64,000 bases of DNA from Rhodococcus sp. 1168 (GTDB taxonomy: Bacteria; Actinomycetota; Actinomycetes; Mycobacteriales; Mycobacteriaceae), in assembly GCF_002091955.1 (NCBI RefSeq), contig NZ_MKKY01000036.1, positions 1 to 64,000 of the forward strand. Reading direction: 5' to 3'. This document shows positions 1 to 8,613 of the stretch, piece by piece. The notes beneath the pieces are model-generated. The model ran no database searches and had not been told where the DNA came from. It was given only the letters and a program-made list of their open reading frames with translations. The translations under genes and the position numbers were made by a program. How positions within the stretch are numbered: the stretch's first letter is position 1; each line of letters starts with the position of its first letter.

Positions 1-2
1 GG

Positions 3-25
3 CGGTTTCAAGTGGTTGTTGCAAC
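3..25 (+). repeat. Left terminal inverted repeat of the IS30 element
   Basis: The sequence pairs with 1218-1240 on the opposite strand, with four mismatches in 23 bp. The longest uninterrupted match contains TCAAGTGGT. The TGA stop codon of the transposase (positions 8-10) lies inside this repeat, so the coding region runs to the very end of the element. Confidence 0.8.
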
Positions 26-1186
26 GACTAACTCGTTGATCACTTTTGCTGGTGATTTCCAGCCTAGTGTTTTCCGGGGGCGGTCGTTGAGTTCAGCGGC
101 GACCGCTTGGAGTCGTTCGGCGGTGTGCACGGACAGGTCGGTGCCTTTTTTGAAGTATTGCCGCAGGAGTCCGTTGGTGTTTTCGTTCGTTCCGCGCTGC
201 CAGGGACTGTGGGGGTCGCAGAAGTAGATTGCCATGTCGGTGGCCATAGTGATTTCTGCATGCCGACGCATTTCGAGACCTTGATCCCAGGTCACCGACT
301 GTTTGAGTACCGCAGGCATCGACCGGATTGCCTCGATCATCGCGTCTCGGACGGCGTCGAGATTGTGCGAGTGCGGCAGGTGGAGCAGCATGGTGAACCG
401 TGACGTGCGCTCGACGAGGGTGCCGATCGCCGATTTGTTGCCGGCACCGAGGATCAGGTCGCCTTCCCAGTGCCCGGGTACTGTGCGGTCTTCGACGTCG
501 TCGGGTCGTTCGGAGATCAGCGTTTTGTCGGGGATGTGATGAGCGTTGCTGGGTACCCGGCCGTGTTTGCGGCGATGCGCCCGCCCGGTCCGTAGTGCAT
601 CGGCGACTTCGGCTTTGAGTTCGCCTTTGGCTTGGACGTAGATGGCGTTGTAGATCGTTTCGTGCGACACGTGCATCTCCGGTCGATCGGGGTAGTCGAT
701 CTTCAGTGTCGCCGAGATCTGTTGTGGTGACCACTTTTTGCGGAGTCTGCGGACGACTTCTGTGCGGAGCTCACTGTTGCGGTCGGCGAGTTTCGCGGCC
801 TTGGGTCGGCGGGCGCGTGTGTCCGCTCGCTGGTGTGCGGACACTGATCGGTAGGTGCCGCCAAGGTTGGTGTTGCGTTTGAGTTCGCGGGAGACGACGG
901 ACTTGTGACGTCCGATCAGGTCGGCGATATCGGTCTGGGTTAGTCCCATCGCGGTGCCGATCGCGATTTCCTCTCGTTCGGCTTGCGAGAGGAATCGTCC
1001 GCTGGGTTCGGGCCGGACCCGTTTGGCCCCGCGGACGATTCCTGCCTTCTGATCTATCCACCGCTTGCCGGTGGTGCGGCTGACGCCGGCAGCGGCCGAC
1101 GCGTGGATCACTGAAGCACCCGAATCTCGCATGGCATGGAACTTAGCGACTACTTCTGCGCGATTCGGGACAACACGTCGTGGCAT
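8..1186 (-). CDS. IS30-family transposase
   Basis: This 392-residue protein catalyses DDE-type transposition of the surrounding element. Two helix-turn-helix regions occupy about residues 15-110, the second being the characteristic IS30 segment with SVVSRELKRN. The catalytic triad is visible: Asp243 in GHWEGDLI, Asp301 in VTWDQG and Glu335 in NENTNG. There are 33 residues between the second Asp and the Glu, the classic DX33E spacing. Length and motifs are complete, so it is probably functional. It is the only clearly mobile gene in the window. Confidence 0.95.
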   Translation of the reverse strand: MPRRVVPNRAEVVAKFHAMRDSGASVIHASAAAGVSRTTGKRWIDQKAGIVRGAKRVRPEPSGRFLSQAEREEIAIGTAMGLTQTDIADLIGRHKSVVSRELKRNTNLGGTYRSVSAHQRADTRARRPKAAKLADRNSELRTEVVRRLRKKWSPQQISATLKIDYPDRPEMHVSHETIYNAIYVQAKGELKAEVADALRTGRAHRRKHGRVPSNAHHIPDKTLISERPDDVEDRTVPGHWEGDLILGAGNKSAIGTLVERTSRFTMLLHLPHSHNLDAVRDAMIEAIRSMPAVLKQSVTWDQGLEMRRHAEITMATDMAIYFCDPHSPWQRGTNENTNGLLRQYFKKGTDLSVHTAERLQAVAAELNDRPRKTLGWKSPAKVINELVVATTT

Positions 1187-1217
1187 CTGCTCGACATCTC
1201 CTCAGGTCAGGAGCTGT

Positions 1218-1240
1218 GTTGCAACGACCACTTGAGATTG
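1218..1240 (-). repeat. Right terminal inverted repeat of the IS30 element
   Basis: This is the partner of the repeat at 3-25. It lies about 30 bp upstream of the transposase start codon, so the transposase promoter must lie in or beside it. Confidence 0.8.
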
Positions 1241-1246
1241 CCCGAT

Positions 1247-1272
1247 TCGTATGAATGGACCATTCAAGCAGG
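1247..1272 (+). repeat. Dispersed palindromic repeat, copy 1
   Basis: The core TGAATGGACCATTCA at 1252-1266 is a palindrome around one central base. The 26-nt sequence 1247-1272 recurs at 19371-19396 with two mismatches. Both copies lie beyond the 3' end of a minus-strand housekeeping gene, glyA here and tuf there. It looks like a small intergenic REP-like element. The adjacent IS30 end suggests it may serve as an insertion target. Confidence 0.6.
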
Positions 1273-1276
1273 TCGG

Positions 1277-1366
1277 GGAGATGAACAGGCCGGGCGAGTT
1301 GAACAGGCCGGGGGAGATGAACAGGCCGGGCGAGATGAACAGGCCGGGCGAGATGAACAGGCCGAC
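1277..1366 (+). repeat. Five tandem copies of an 18-bp unit
   Basis: The units start at 1277, 1295, 1313, 1331 and 1349 and share the core GATGAACAGGCCGGG. Copies differ at only one to three positions. The array fills the space between the IS30 element and the 3' end of glyA. The period is a multiple of three and no stop codon interrupts it on the plus strand, but no plausible gene spans it. It is best read as an intergenic minisatellite. Confidence 0.85.
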
Positions 1367-1394
1367 CTGCCGACCCAGCGAAGCGGGCCGGCAA

Positions 1395-2678
1395 TCAGCC
1401 GATCAGGCCCCAGTCTTCGAGGCCGTCGTAGAGCGGCTTGCTCTGTGCGACCTTGATGACGCGCTCTTTCAACGAGTCGCTGGCTTCGCCGGTGGCGAGG
1501 GCGGTACCGATGATGTCGGCGACCTCGGTGAACTCTGCTTCGCCGAAGCCACGCGTCGCGAGTGCCGAGGTGCCGATGCGCAGCCCGGAGGTGACCATCG
1601 GCGGGCGCGGATCGAACGGCACGGCGTTGCGGTTGACGGTGATGCCGACCTCGTGGAGAAGGTCCTCGGCCTGTTGGCCGTCGAGCTGACTGTTACGCAG
1701 GTCCACCAGTGCGAGGTGCACGTCGGTGCCGCCGGTGAGAACCGAGATTCCCTTGTCCGCGATGTCTTTGCCGTTCAGGCGATCTGCGAGGAGTGAAGCT
1801 CCGAGGAGCGTGCGCTCCTGGCGCTCCTTGAACTCCGGCGTCGCAGCGATCTTGAAGGCGACGGCCTTGGCGGCGATCGCATGCATGAGTGGGCCGCCCT
1901 GCTGACCGGGGAACACTGCGGAGTTGAGCTTCTTCGCCCATTCCTTCTTCGCGAGGATCAAGCCGGACCGGGGTCCACCGAGAGTTTTGTGCACGGTCGA
2001 GGACACGACGTCGGCGTAGGGAACGGGCGAGGGATGCAGCCCTGCTGCGACGAGTCCGGCGAAATGCGCCATATCGACCCACAGCAACGCGCCGACCTCG
2101 TCTGCGATGGAACGGAAGGCTTCGAAATCCTGGAATCGCGGGTATGCGGACCAGCCGGCGATCAGGACCTGTGGCTTGGCCTCGATGGCCTGCTTGCGCA
2201 CCTGATCCATATCGATCCGGTGGTCTTCTTTGCTGACACCGTAGGACTCGACCTCGTACAACTTGCCGGAGAAGTTCAGCTTCATACCGTGCGTGAGGTG
2301 GCCGCCGTGCGCCAGATCGAGGCCCATGATCTTGTCGCCCGGGTTGATCAGTGCCATCAACACTGCCGCGTTGGCCTGCGCACCGGCGTGCGGCTGGACG
2401 TTGGCGAACTCGGCGCCGAAGAGTTCCTTGGCACGATTACGAGCCAGGTCCTCGATGACGTCGACGTGCTCGCAGCCACCGTAGTAGCGACGGCCCGGGT
2501 AGCCCTCGGCGTACTTGTTCGTCAGCACGCTGCCCTGCGCCTGTAGAACGGCCCGGGGTACGAAGTTCTCCGATGCGATCATCTCGAGCGTGTCACGCTG
2601 ACGCCCCAGTTCGCCTGCCATGGCCTCGGCGACCTCAGGATCGAGTTCGGCAAGGGACAGGTTGTTGACGTCAGTCAT
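1395..2678 (-). CDS. glyA: Serine hydroxymethyltransferase
   Basis: This 427-residue PLP enzyme interconverts serine plus tetrahydrofolate with glycine plus 5,10-methylene-tetrahydrofolate, supplying one-carbon units. The N-terminal [11 protein letters not shown] segment and the PLP-lysine motif [13 protein letters not shown] are both present, and the length is typical. I chose the ATG at 2678 because a GGAG ribosome-binding site sits 8 nt upstream; a TTG five codons earlier is less likely. The gene follows the DUF885 gene by 44 nt on the same strand and probably shares its transcript. The neighbourhood with coaA matches the mycobacterial glyA1-coaA region. Confidence 0.96.
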   Translation of the reverse strand: MTDVNNLSLAELDPEVAEAMAGELGRQRDTLEMIASENFVPRAVLQAQGSVLTNKYAEGYPGRRYYGGCEHVDVIEDLARNRAKELFGAEFANVQPHAGAQANAAVLMALINPGDKIMGLDLAHGGHLTHGMKLNFSGKLYEVESYGVSKEDHRIDMDQVRKQAIEAKPQVLIAGWSAYPRFQDFEAFRSIADEVGALLWVDMAHFAGLVAAGLHPSPVPYADVVSSTVHKTLGGPRSGLILAKKEWAKKLNSAVFPGQQGGPLMHAIAAKAVAFKIAATPEFKERQERTLLGASLLADRLNGKDIADKGISVLTGGTDVHLALVDLRNSQLDGQQAEDLLHEVGITVNRNAVPFDPRPPMVTSGLRIGTSALATRGFGEAEFTEVADIIGTALATGEASDSLKERVIKVAQSKPLYDGLEDWGLIG

Positions 2679-2722
2679 AACAGGGGTCTCCAAATGAGCG
2701 CAGCGATGTGGGCGCCCTCAGT

Positions 2723-3919
2723 TTACGAGATGCGTAATTGCCCCGGTGTCAGCGGCTCGTCGAGTAGGCGCCCGAACAACGCCGATCGCTCTTTGACGGT
2801 CTTGCCCTGAGCCAACCAACCGCCGAGAAGTTTGTATCCCTCGACGTATGTGCTGCTGTAGGCACGCCACAACGGCGAGGACAAGAACTTCAGACTCTGC
2901 CGAGCACGCTTGGGCGACGCTAGGCCCCATTTCTCCAGGTAAGCCGCGACGTCATCCTGACTCTTGTGTCGATCGTGCAGCAACAATGCCGCGTCCTGCC
3001 GCACCCCGAGCAGCTGGCCCGACGCCGTCGACAGTTGCTCGGCCTTCTCCCCGTCGAACCGCAGGCCGAGGTCGGCGTAGATTTCCTGTGCCCATAATCC
3101 CCACCCTGGTCCGACGATCGACTCGAGCGCCAGATCTGCAAGCCCCTCCGCCATCAGGCATTGCGGAGTGTTGACGAGAAACAGGGTCTGTTCCTGCTGC
3201 CCGGCACCGACGAGGCCCATCTCTTTCCGGCAGTGCTCGGTGTGATGTCCGGGGTAAGCCTCATGTGCGATGAGGTGCGGGAGGTTCGCCATGTGCTGTT
3301 CGAGATCGGAGTTGATGGCCACGGTGGACTTGAAGTCACCGAGGTAGTAGTTGAATCCCGACCACGGCTTGTCCCCCACCACCTCGTAACGCACCTGTTC
3401 GGTCTCGGGCAGTGAATACTCTGCTCGCACACGATCACGCAAAGCACTCGAGAAGGCGTCGACGCATTCCTGGAGCCGATCGGCCGGGATGACGTCTCTG
3501 GCGCGGTGAGCGGCCAATCGCTCGGCGAGCGAACCCGGACCCGACAGCACCTCGTCCATCTTTCGGTGTGCCTGCGCATAGTGGTCCTGATCCCCGGGTT
3601 CGATGCGGACATCGAAATATGCGAAGACCTCGTCGACGAAACCGATGTCCTCTCCAGCGAACTTGCGACCCGAGCATTCGAGCGCGCGCAAGTGGACATC
3701 GATGAACTCGGCACGTTGCGCCGACAGATCGGTGTTGGCCAGCTCGGCCCGCAATGCGACGGCTTGCCGCGCGAGGGCAGCGGGATCGGGAGCAGGCGCA
3801 CTCTCGGTCTGTCGACGCAGCTCCGGGTCACCGGTGTACGCGTCGACGAAGCCCTCTTCGAGTCGGTCGAATTTCAGACCGAGTTGTAGATACTCACGGA
3901 CGAGGGAATCGGCGTTCAT
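2723..3919 (-). CDS. DUF885 family protein, putative metallopeptidase
   Basis: This 398-residue protein belongs to DUF885, a family of predicted zinc-dependent peptidases. The motif HEAYPGHH, roughly in the middle third, is the family's hallmark and resembles the HExxH zinc site. No signal peptide or membrane segment is visible, so it should be cytoplasmic. The start at MNADSLVREY was chosen by homology; no clear Shine-Dalgarno precedes it, so the message may be leaderless. It is divergent from coaA and upstream of glyA. Its substrate is unknown. Confidence 0.8.
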   Translation of the reverse strand: MNADSLVREYLQLGLKFDRLEEGFVDAYTGDPELRRQTESAPAPDPAALARQAVALRAELANTDLSAQRAEFIDVHLRALECSGRKFAGEDIGFVDEVFAYFDVRIEPGDQDHYAQAHRKMDEVLSGPGSLAERLAAHRARDVIPADRLQECVDAFSSALRDRVRAEYSLPETEQVRYEVVGDKPWSGFNYYLGDFKSTVAINSDLEQHMANLPHLIAHEAYPGHHTEHCRKEMGLVGAGQQEQTLFLVNTPQCLMAEGLADLALESIVGPGWGLWAQEIYADLGLRFDGEKAEQLSTASGQLLGVRQDAALLLHDRHKSQDDVAAYLEKWGLASPKRARQSLKFLSSPLWRAYSSTYVEGYKLLGGWLAQGKTVKERSALFGRLLDEPLTPGQLRIS

Positions 3920-4027
3920 GAGAAACGACGATAGTGGCCGCACTGAAATGAACGAACAGTGAACTACCCCGCCGGAACGAGTATCAGTGGCACCAAGCAC
4001 AATCTGAAGCCATGCGACTTCAGTGTC

Positions 4028-4075
4028 CCTCGTGCGCCTGGTGCGTACTCCCAGGTACGGACCAGGCACACGAGG
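4028..4075. repeat. Long perfect-stem palindrome upstream of coaA
   Basis: A 15-bp arm starting CCTCGTGCGCCTGGT at 4028 pairs with 4061-4075 with one mismatch. An inner CGTAC/GTACG stem follows after a G-G mismatch, closing on a six-base loop. The structure ends 13 nt before the coaA start codon, so it lies in the coaA leader or overlaps its promoter. There is no T tract, so it is not a normal terminator. It could be a REP-like element, an operator or an mRNA structure limiting coaA translation. Confidence 0.7.
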
Positions 4076-4088
4076 TGTGTACCTCCGA

Positions 4089-5012
4089 ATGAGCGAACCC
4101 AGCCCCTACGTCGAGTTCGATCGCGCCCAGTGGCGCACGCTTCGGCAGTCGACGCCACTGGTGCTCACCGAGGAAGAACTCGTCGGCCTCCGCGGCTTGG
4201 GTGAGCAGATCGATCTCGAAGAAGTCGCCGAGGTGTATCTCCCTCTGGCCCGACTCATTCACCTCCAGGTCGCCGCACGGCAACGACTGTTCGCGGCCAC
4301 GGCAACATTTCTCGGCGAGAAGCATCCGGATCGGCAGGTGCCCTTCGTGATCGGAGTGGCCGGCAGTGTCGCGGTCGGAAAGTCGACGACGGCCCGAGTT
4401 CTGCAAGCACTCCTCGCGCGGTGGGACCACCATCCACGCGTCGACCTGGTCACCACCGACGGCTTCCTGTATTCGACGACAGAGTTGACGCGTCGCGGCA
4501 TTCTCCATCGCAAGGGATTTCCCGAGAGCTACGACCGGCGCAAGCTGCTGCGCTTCGTCACCGAGGTGAAGTCCGGAGCCGAAGAGGTTGCCGCCCCGGT
4601 CTATTCGCACGTGTCCTACGACATTCTCAAGGGCCAGTTCCACATGGTTCGTCAGCCGGACATTCTCATCGTCGAAGGCCTCAACGTTCTGCAGACCGGT
4701 TCACGTCTGATGGTGTCGGATCTGTTCGACTTCTCGATCTACGTCGACGCCAGAATCGAGGACATCGAGCGCTGGTACGTGAAGCGTTTTCTCGCACTGC
4801 GTAAGACGTCGTTCGCCGATCCCGACGCGCACTTTCATCACTACGCGAATTTGCCCGACGAGCACGCACGTATGGCCGCCGAGGATCTCTGGCACTCGAT
4901 CAATCTGCCGAACCTCGTCGAGAACATTCTCCCGACGCGCCCTCGGGCCACGATGGTGCTGCGCAAGGACAGCGATCACGCCATCAACAGGCTCCGATTG
5001 CGCAAGTTGTAG
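4089..5012 (+). CDS. coaA: Type I pantothenate kinase
   Basis: This 307-residue kinase phosphorylates pantothenate, the first step of coenzyme A synthesis, in the cytoplasm. The P-loop [12 protein letters not shown] lies near residue 98. The segments VTTDGFLY and [13 protein letters not shown] are typical of bacterial CoaA. The ATG at 4089 gives the family's usual length and N-terminus. A very strong hairpin lies just upstream. Its convergent neighbour, the isoprenyl synthase gene, ends 8 nt beyond its stop codon. Confidence 0.96.
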   Translation: MSEPSPYVEFDRAQWRTLRQSTPLVLTEEELVGLRGLGEQIDLEEVAEVYLPLARLIHLQVAARQRLFAATATFLGEKHPDRQVPFVIGVAGSVAVGKSTTARVLQALLARWDHHPRVDLVTTDGFLYSTTELTRRGILHRKGFPESYDRRKLLRFVTEVKSGAEEVAAPVYSHVSYDILKGQFHMVRQPDILIVEGLNVLQTGSRLMVSDLFDFSIYVDARIEDIERWYVKRFLALRKTSFADPDAHFHHYANLPDEHARMAAEDLWHSINLPNLVENILPTRPRATMVLRKDSDHAINRLRLRKL

Positions 5013-5020
5013 CGAGGTAG

Positions 5021-5803
5021 TCAGATTCCGAAACGACGATGCCTGGCTGCATAGTCACGCAGTGCTCGAAGGAAATCGACTCGGCGAAACTCCGGCCAGT
5101 ACGCCTCGGTGAACCAGATTTCCGAGTACGCGCTCTGCCACAGCAGAAATCCGGAGAGACGTTGTTCACCCGACGTGCGAATCACCAGATCCGGATCCGG
5201 CTGGCCGGAGGTGTAGAGGTGAGTATCGATGCCATCGACATCGATGGATTCCACCAAGTCGTCTCCGGTGAGTCCCTCGGCAATCTTCTCTCTCACCAGC
5301 AATTGCACTGCGTCGGCGATTTCCTGCCGACCGCCGTAGCCCACCGCGACGTTGACATGCGTTCCGGTTCGCCCTGCGGTATGAGCGGCGGCCTCTTCGA
5401 GCCTGCGCGCCGTCGATGGCGGGAGGAGCTCGAGGGTGCCGACGATCTTGACCCCCCAATTCTGCTCGGGTCCGCAGATTTCTTCGACGACGTCGGTGAT
5501 GATCTCGAGCAGTGAATCGAGCTCGTCGGGGTCGCGGGACAGATTCTCGGTCGAGAGTAGATAAATGGTGGCCATCTCGATTCCGGCGGCGTCGCACCAA
5601 CCGAGCATCTCGGCGATTTTCAGTGCACCCATGCGATGCCCGTGCGCGACGTCGGTGAAGCCGTTCTCACGTGCCCACCGGCGATTTCCATCACACATCA
5701 CTGCAACGTGACGCGGATGGCGCATGCCGTCGAGCTGCATGAGCAAGCGCCGCTCGTAGACGTTGTACAGCACGTTACGTACGTTCGTCGGGAGAATTTT
5801 CAC
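5021..5803 (-). CDS. Short-chain Z-isoprenyl diphosphate synthase (UppS family)
   Basis: This 260-residue cis-prenyltransferase condenses isopentenyl diphosphate with an allylic primer. The family motifs are intact: the substrate-binding CDGNRRWA near residue 38, the GYGG segment, and RTSGEQRLSGFLLWQSAYSE near the C-terminus. Length and neighbours match mycobacterial Rv1086, which makes Z,E-farnesyl diphosphate en route to decaprenyl phosphate for cell-wall assembly. A longer-chain product cannot be excluded from sequence alone. The start is a GTG. It is divergent from the hemolysin III-like gene. Confidence 0.88.
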   Translation of the reverse strand: MKILPTNVRNVLYNVYERRLLMQLDGMRHPRHVAVMCDGNRRWARENGFTDVAHGHRMGALKIAEMLGWCDAAGIEMATIYLLSTENLSRDPDELDSLLEIITDVVEEICGPEQNWGVKIVGTLELLPPSTARRLEEAAAHTAGRTGTHVNVAVGYGGRQEIADAVQLLVREKIAEGLTGDDLVESIDVDGIDTHLYTSGQPDPDLVIRTSGEQRLSGFLLWQSAYSEIWFTEAYWPEFRRVDFLRALRDYAARHRRFGI

Positions 5804-5883
5804 CGAGACATCACCACAGTCGGATCACCACGGAGCACAACCTTACGCCGACGAAACGAAGCTACTCGCCGGTAGAGTACGGA

Positions 5884-5909
5884 CCGAACCTACGGTTGCG
5901 TAAGTTCGG
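5884..5909. promoter_or_regulatory. 26-bp inverted repeat, candidate operator of the hemolysin III-like gene
   Basis: The arms CCGAAC/GTTCGG enclose a second pair TACG/CGTA, so 10 of 13 base pairs are symmetric. The site ends 20 nt before the ATG at 5930 and lies in the divergent promoter region. The symmetry and length resemble TetR-family operators. No regulator gene is adjacent, so it would act in trans. Confidence 0.5.
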
Positions 5910-5929
5910 AGTCGAGAGGAAGTGATCGC

Positions 5930-6595
5930 ATGATGATGTTCGGGATCGACCAACTACCCGCGAAACCTCGGATGCGCGGGTGGATTCATCTCTACGCTTT
6001 CGCGGTCTCCGTCGTGGCGGGCATCGTCCTCGTCACGCTGGCCTTCAGCCTGGTCTCCGTCAGTGCCGGAATCGCGACCGCGGTCTACGCGAGCACTGTT
6101 TGCGGTGTCTTCGGCGTCAGCGCTACCTACCACCGAATCCATTGGAAGACCCCTGCCACTCGCACCTGGATGAAGCGTGCCGATCACTCGATGATCTTCC
6201 TGTTCATCGCCGGTAGCTACACGCCGTTCGCCGTACTCGGACTCCCGGCAGCAACCGGCAGAACGCTGCTGATCGTCGTCTGGATCGGTGCCCTCGGCGG
6301 CGTTGCGCTCAAGATGCTGTGGCCTCTAGCGCCCGTATGGGTGGGCGTACCGCTGTACCTGATTCTCGGCTGGGCCATCGTGCCGGTCGCACCGACGCTG
6401 ATCGAGCAAGTGGGCTTCGCACCGTTCATTCTGTTGCTCGTCGGCGGTGTCCTGTACAGCGTCGGAGCCATCCTGTACGCCACGAAATGGCCCAATCCCT
6501 GGCCCACTACGTTCGGACATCACGAGTTCTTTCACGCGGCCACGGTGCTTGCCGCGATCTGCCACCTCGTCGCGGTGTGGTTGGTGCTGTTCTAG
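5930..6595 (+). CDS. Hemolysin III / PAQR family membrane protein
   Basis: This 221-residue integral membrane protein of the HlyIII/YqfA family has about seven transmembrane helices. Conserved histidines of the family are visible in SATYHRIHW and, near the C-terminus, in FGHHEFFHAA; related proteins use them to bind zinc and may act as lipid hydrolases. Its role in actinobacteria is not established, and hemolysis should not be assumed. The ATG at 5930 has a good GAGAGGAAG ribosome-binding site. A 26-bp palindrome precedes the gene. Confidence 0.9.
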   Translation: MMMFGIDQLPAKPRMRGWIHLYAFAVSVVAGIVLVTLAFSLVSVSAGIATAVYASTVCGVFGVSATYHRIHWKTPATRTWMKRADHSMIFLFIAGSYTPFAVLGLPAATGRTLLIVVWIGALGGVALKMLWPLAPVWVGVPLYLILGWAIVPVAPTLIEQVGFAPFILLLVGGVLYSVGAILYATKWPNPWPTTFGHHEFFHAATVLAAICHLVAVWLVLF

Positions 6596-6601
6596 CCAGG
6601 G

Positions 6602-8611
6602 TCAGCATTGCAAGGCGGCGATGAGCTCGACCTCGGTGGTGACGGGGCGGTCGCACACGAATCCGCGACACACGTACGCCGCCTCGTTGCCGTCGATCAT
6701 GGGCCGATCCTTCAGCAGCGCGCTGGAATTTTCCGCTCCGGCCATGATCGTCGTTCCCCCGGGAGCGTGCGCGCGAGCAACGGCGAGCAGGCTGCTGTTC
6801 CCGACGCTCGACACGGCCACCTGCAAGGGTCCCCGCACCGATGCCTCGGCGACGGTGAGCCAGTGGCCTCCAGATCGGGGTGCCCGCTCCAGAATCAGAG
6901 CCGCACGGGCGAGCCCGGCCGAGGCGAGCTCTCCATATCGAGCCGACATCTCGGGCGGCACTAGCGCCTCTGCCGTCAGAAGAGCCTCCGTCACCGTCGA
7001 CGCTCCCGACGGGGTTGCATTGTCGAGTGGGTCTCGTGGCCTCGTCACCAATGCTTCGGCGTCATCGGCGGTATCGAACCAACTGCCAGGATGATCCGGG
7101 TCGGCGAAGTGTTCGATTGCAGCGTCGAGAATCGCCTGCGCCCGAATCGACCAGGTCTCCTTTCCGGTGGCCTGAAGAAGCGCCAGCGAGGCGACAGCAA
7201 GGCAGGAGTAGTCCTCGAGCACACCCGTTGCGACACCGACGTGGGTGCCGAGCGAGGCGCGTCGCAATCGCCCGTTCTCGAAGTGTGTCGCGAAGATCTG
7301 TTCACCACAGGCGACAGCGGCGTCGACCCACTCCGAACGTCCGAGTCCCGTGCCTACTTCGGCGAGAGCTGTGATTGCGAGGCCGTTCCACGCGGTTACC
7401 ACCTTGTCGTCACGGCCCGGCTGTGGGCGCTGATCCCGAACCGAAAGCAACAGTTCCGCCACGCGCCGGTACCGCTCGAGATCCTCAGGATCCTCGGGCA
7501 ACTGCAGAACCGACATGCCCGCTTCGAATGTCCCTGCACTGTCGACGACGAACAGGCCTGCCGCCCAGACACCATCTTCGAACCCGAGAACATCTACGAG
7601 CTGTTCGGGCGTCCACGCGTAGGTGGATCCCTCCACACCGTCGGTGTCGGCATCGAGAGCGGACGCGAAACACCCGTTGTCGGTTCGCAGTTCGCGTAGC
7701 AGGAAGCCCGCGGTCGACTCGGCCACTCGAACGGCCAGTGGATCCCCCGTCACCCGGGCGAGGTGCCCGTACAACCGAAGTAGAAGCGCGTTGTCGTAGA
7801 GCATCTTCTCGAAGTGCGGCACGACCCATTCCGCGTCGACCGAGTAGCGCGCGAACCCGCCACCGATCTGGTCGTAGATTCCGCCGCGAGCCATCGCGGC
7901 CGCGGTGCGACGGACCGTCTCGAGTGCCGTGGCAGAACCAGTGCGCTCGTAGTGGCGTAGCAGGCCCTCCAACAGTGCACCCGGCGGAAACTTGGGTGCC
8001 CCGCCGAAGCCACCACGCTCGACGTCTTCGTCCGCGAGCACCGAGGCCACGGCGTCGGCCATCAGGTCGGAGTCGATCGGCCGCTCCGACGTCGGCATCT
8101 GCCCGGAGTTCTTTCGAAGGGCGGCAACGATCGCAGCGGATGCGTCGAACACTTCCTCCCGACGCGTACTCCAGGTGTCCGATATCGCAGTCAGCAACTG
8201 CTCGAACGAGGGCATCCCCCCGCGCGGTCTGGGCGGAAAGTAAGTGCCGCAGTAGAACGGTTCGGCGTCGGGTGTCAGAAAGCACGTCATAGGCCAGCCG
8301 CCCTGACCCGTCATTGCTACCGTCGCATTCATGTAGACGGCGTCGAGGTCGGGTCGTTCCTCACGATCGACTTTGATACACACGAAATTGGTGTTCATCA
8401 GCGCCGCGACCGTCTCGTCCTCGAACGACTCATGCGCCATCACGTGACACCAATGACAGGCCGAATAACCGATCGAGAGCAGGATCGGCACATCGCGTTC
8501 AACTGCGGAGTTCAACGCCTCGGGCGACCACTGCTGCCAATGCACCGGATTGTCCGCATGCTGAAGCAGGTATGGGCTGGTCGATACTCCGAGCGCGTTG
8601 GCGCCGAGCAC
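6602..8611 (-). CDS. DUF255 thioredoxin-domain protein (YyaL/Spermatogenesis-associated 20 type)
   Basis: This 669-residue protein has an N-terminal thioredoxin-like DUF255 domain (residues about 5-165). It carries the CxxC motif SACHWCHVM and SPYLLQHADNPVHW, followed by a large alpha/alpha-barrel region resembling glycosidase or epimerase folds. The biochemical function of the family is unknown. The GTG start lies only 2 nt beyond the stop codon of the upstream small membrane protein, so the two are translationally coupled in an mca-small protein-DUF255 operon. The same three-gene order occurs in mycobacteria. Confidence 0.88.
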   Translation of the reverse strand: MLGANALGVSTSPYLLQHADNPVHWQQWSPEALNSAVERDVPILLSIGYSACHWCHVMAHESFEDETVAALMNTNFVCIKVDREERPDLDAVYMNATVAMTGQGGWPMTCFLTPDAEPFYCGTYFPPRPRGGMPSFEQLLTAISDTWSTRREEVFDASAAIVAALRKNSGQMPTSERPIDSDLMADAVASVLADEDVERGGFGGAPKFPPGALLEGLLRHYERTGSATALETVRRTAAAMARGGIYDQIGGGFARYSVDAEWVVPHFEKMLYDNALLLRLYGHLARVTGDPLAVRVAESTAGFLLRELRTDNGCFASALDADTDGVEGSTYAWTPEQLVDVLGFEDGVWAAGLFVVDSAGTFEAGMSVLQLPEDPEDLERYRRVAELLLSVRDQRPQPGRDDKVVTAWNGLAITALAEVGTGLGRSEWVDAAVACGEQIFATHFENGRLRRASLGTHVGVATGVLEDYSCLAVASLALLQATGKETWSIRAQAILDAAIEHFADPDHPGSWFDTADDAEALVTRPRDPLDNATPSGASTVTEALLTAEALVPPEMSARYGELASAGLARAALILERAPRSGGHWLTVAEASVRGPLQVAVSSVGNSSLLAVARAHAPGGTTIMAGAENSSALLKDRPMIDGNEAAYVCRGFVCDRPVTTEVELIAALQC

Positions 8612-8613
8612 GG

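Larger units (their letters stand above)
1..1243. mobile_element. IS30-family insertion sequence
   Basis: A single transposase gene is flanked by imperfect terminal inverted repeats. The left repeat at 3-25 matches the reverse complement of 1218-1240 at 19 of 23 positions. The left boundary coincides with the start of the window, so the outermost bases and any target duplication on that side cannot be seen. The length of about 1.24 kb and the single reading frame are normal for IS30. The right end stops 4 to 9 bp short of a dispersed palindromic repeat. The element looks intact and may be active. Confidence 0.85.

Noticed and set aside
5930-6595. A genuine hemolysin
   Set aside because: The family name is historical; the sequence is a PAQR-type membrane protein found in non-hemolytic bacteria.
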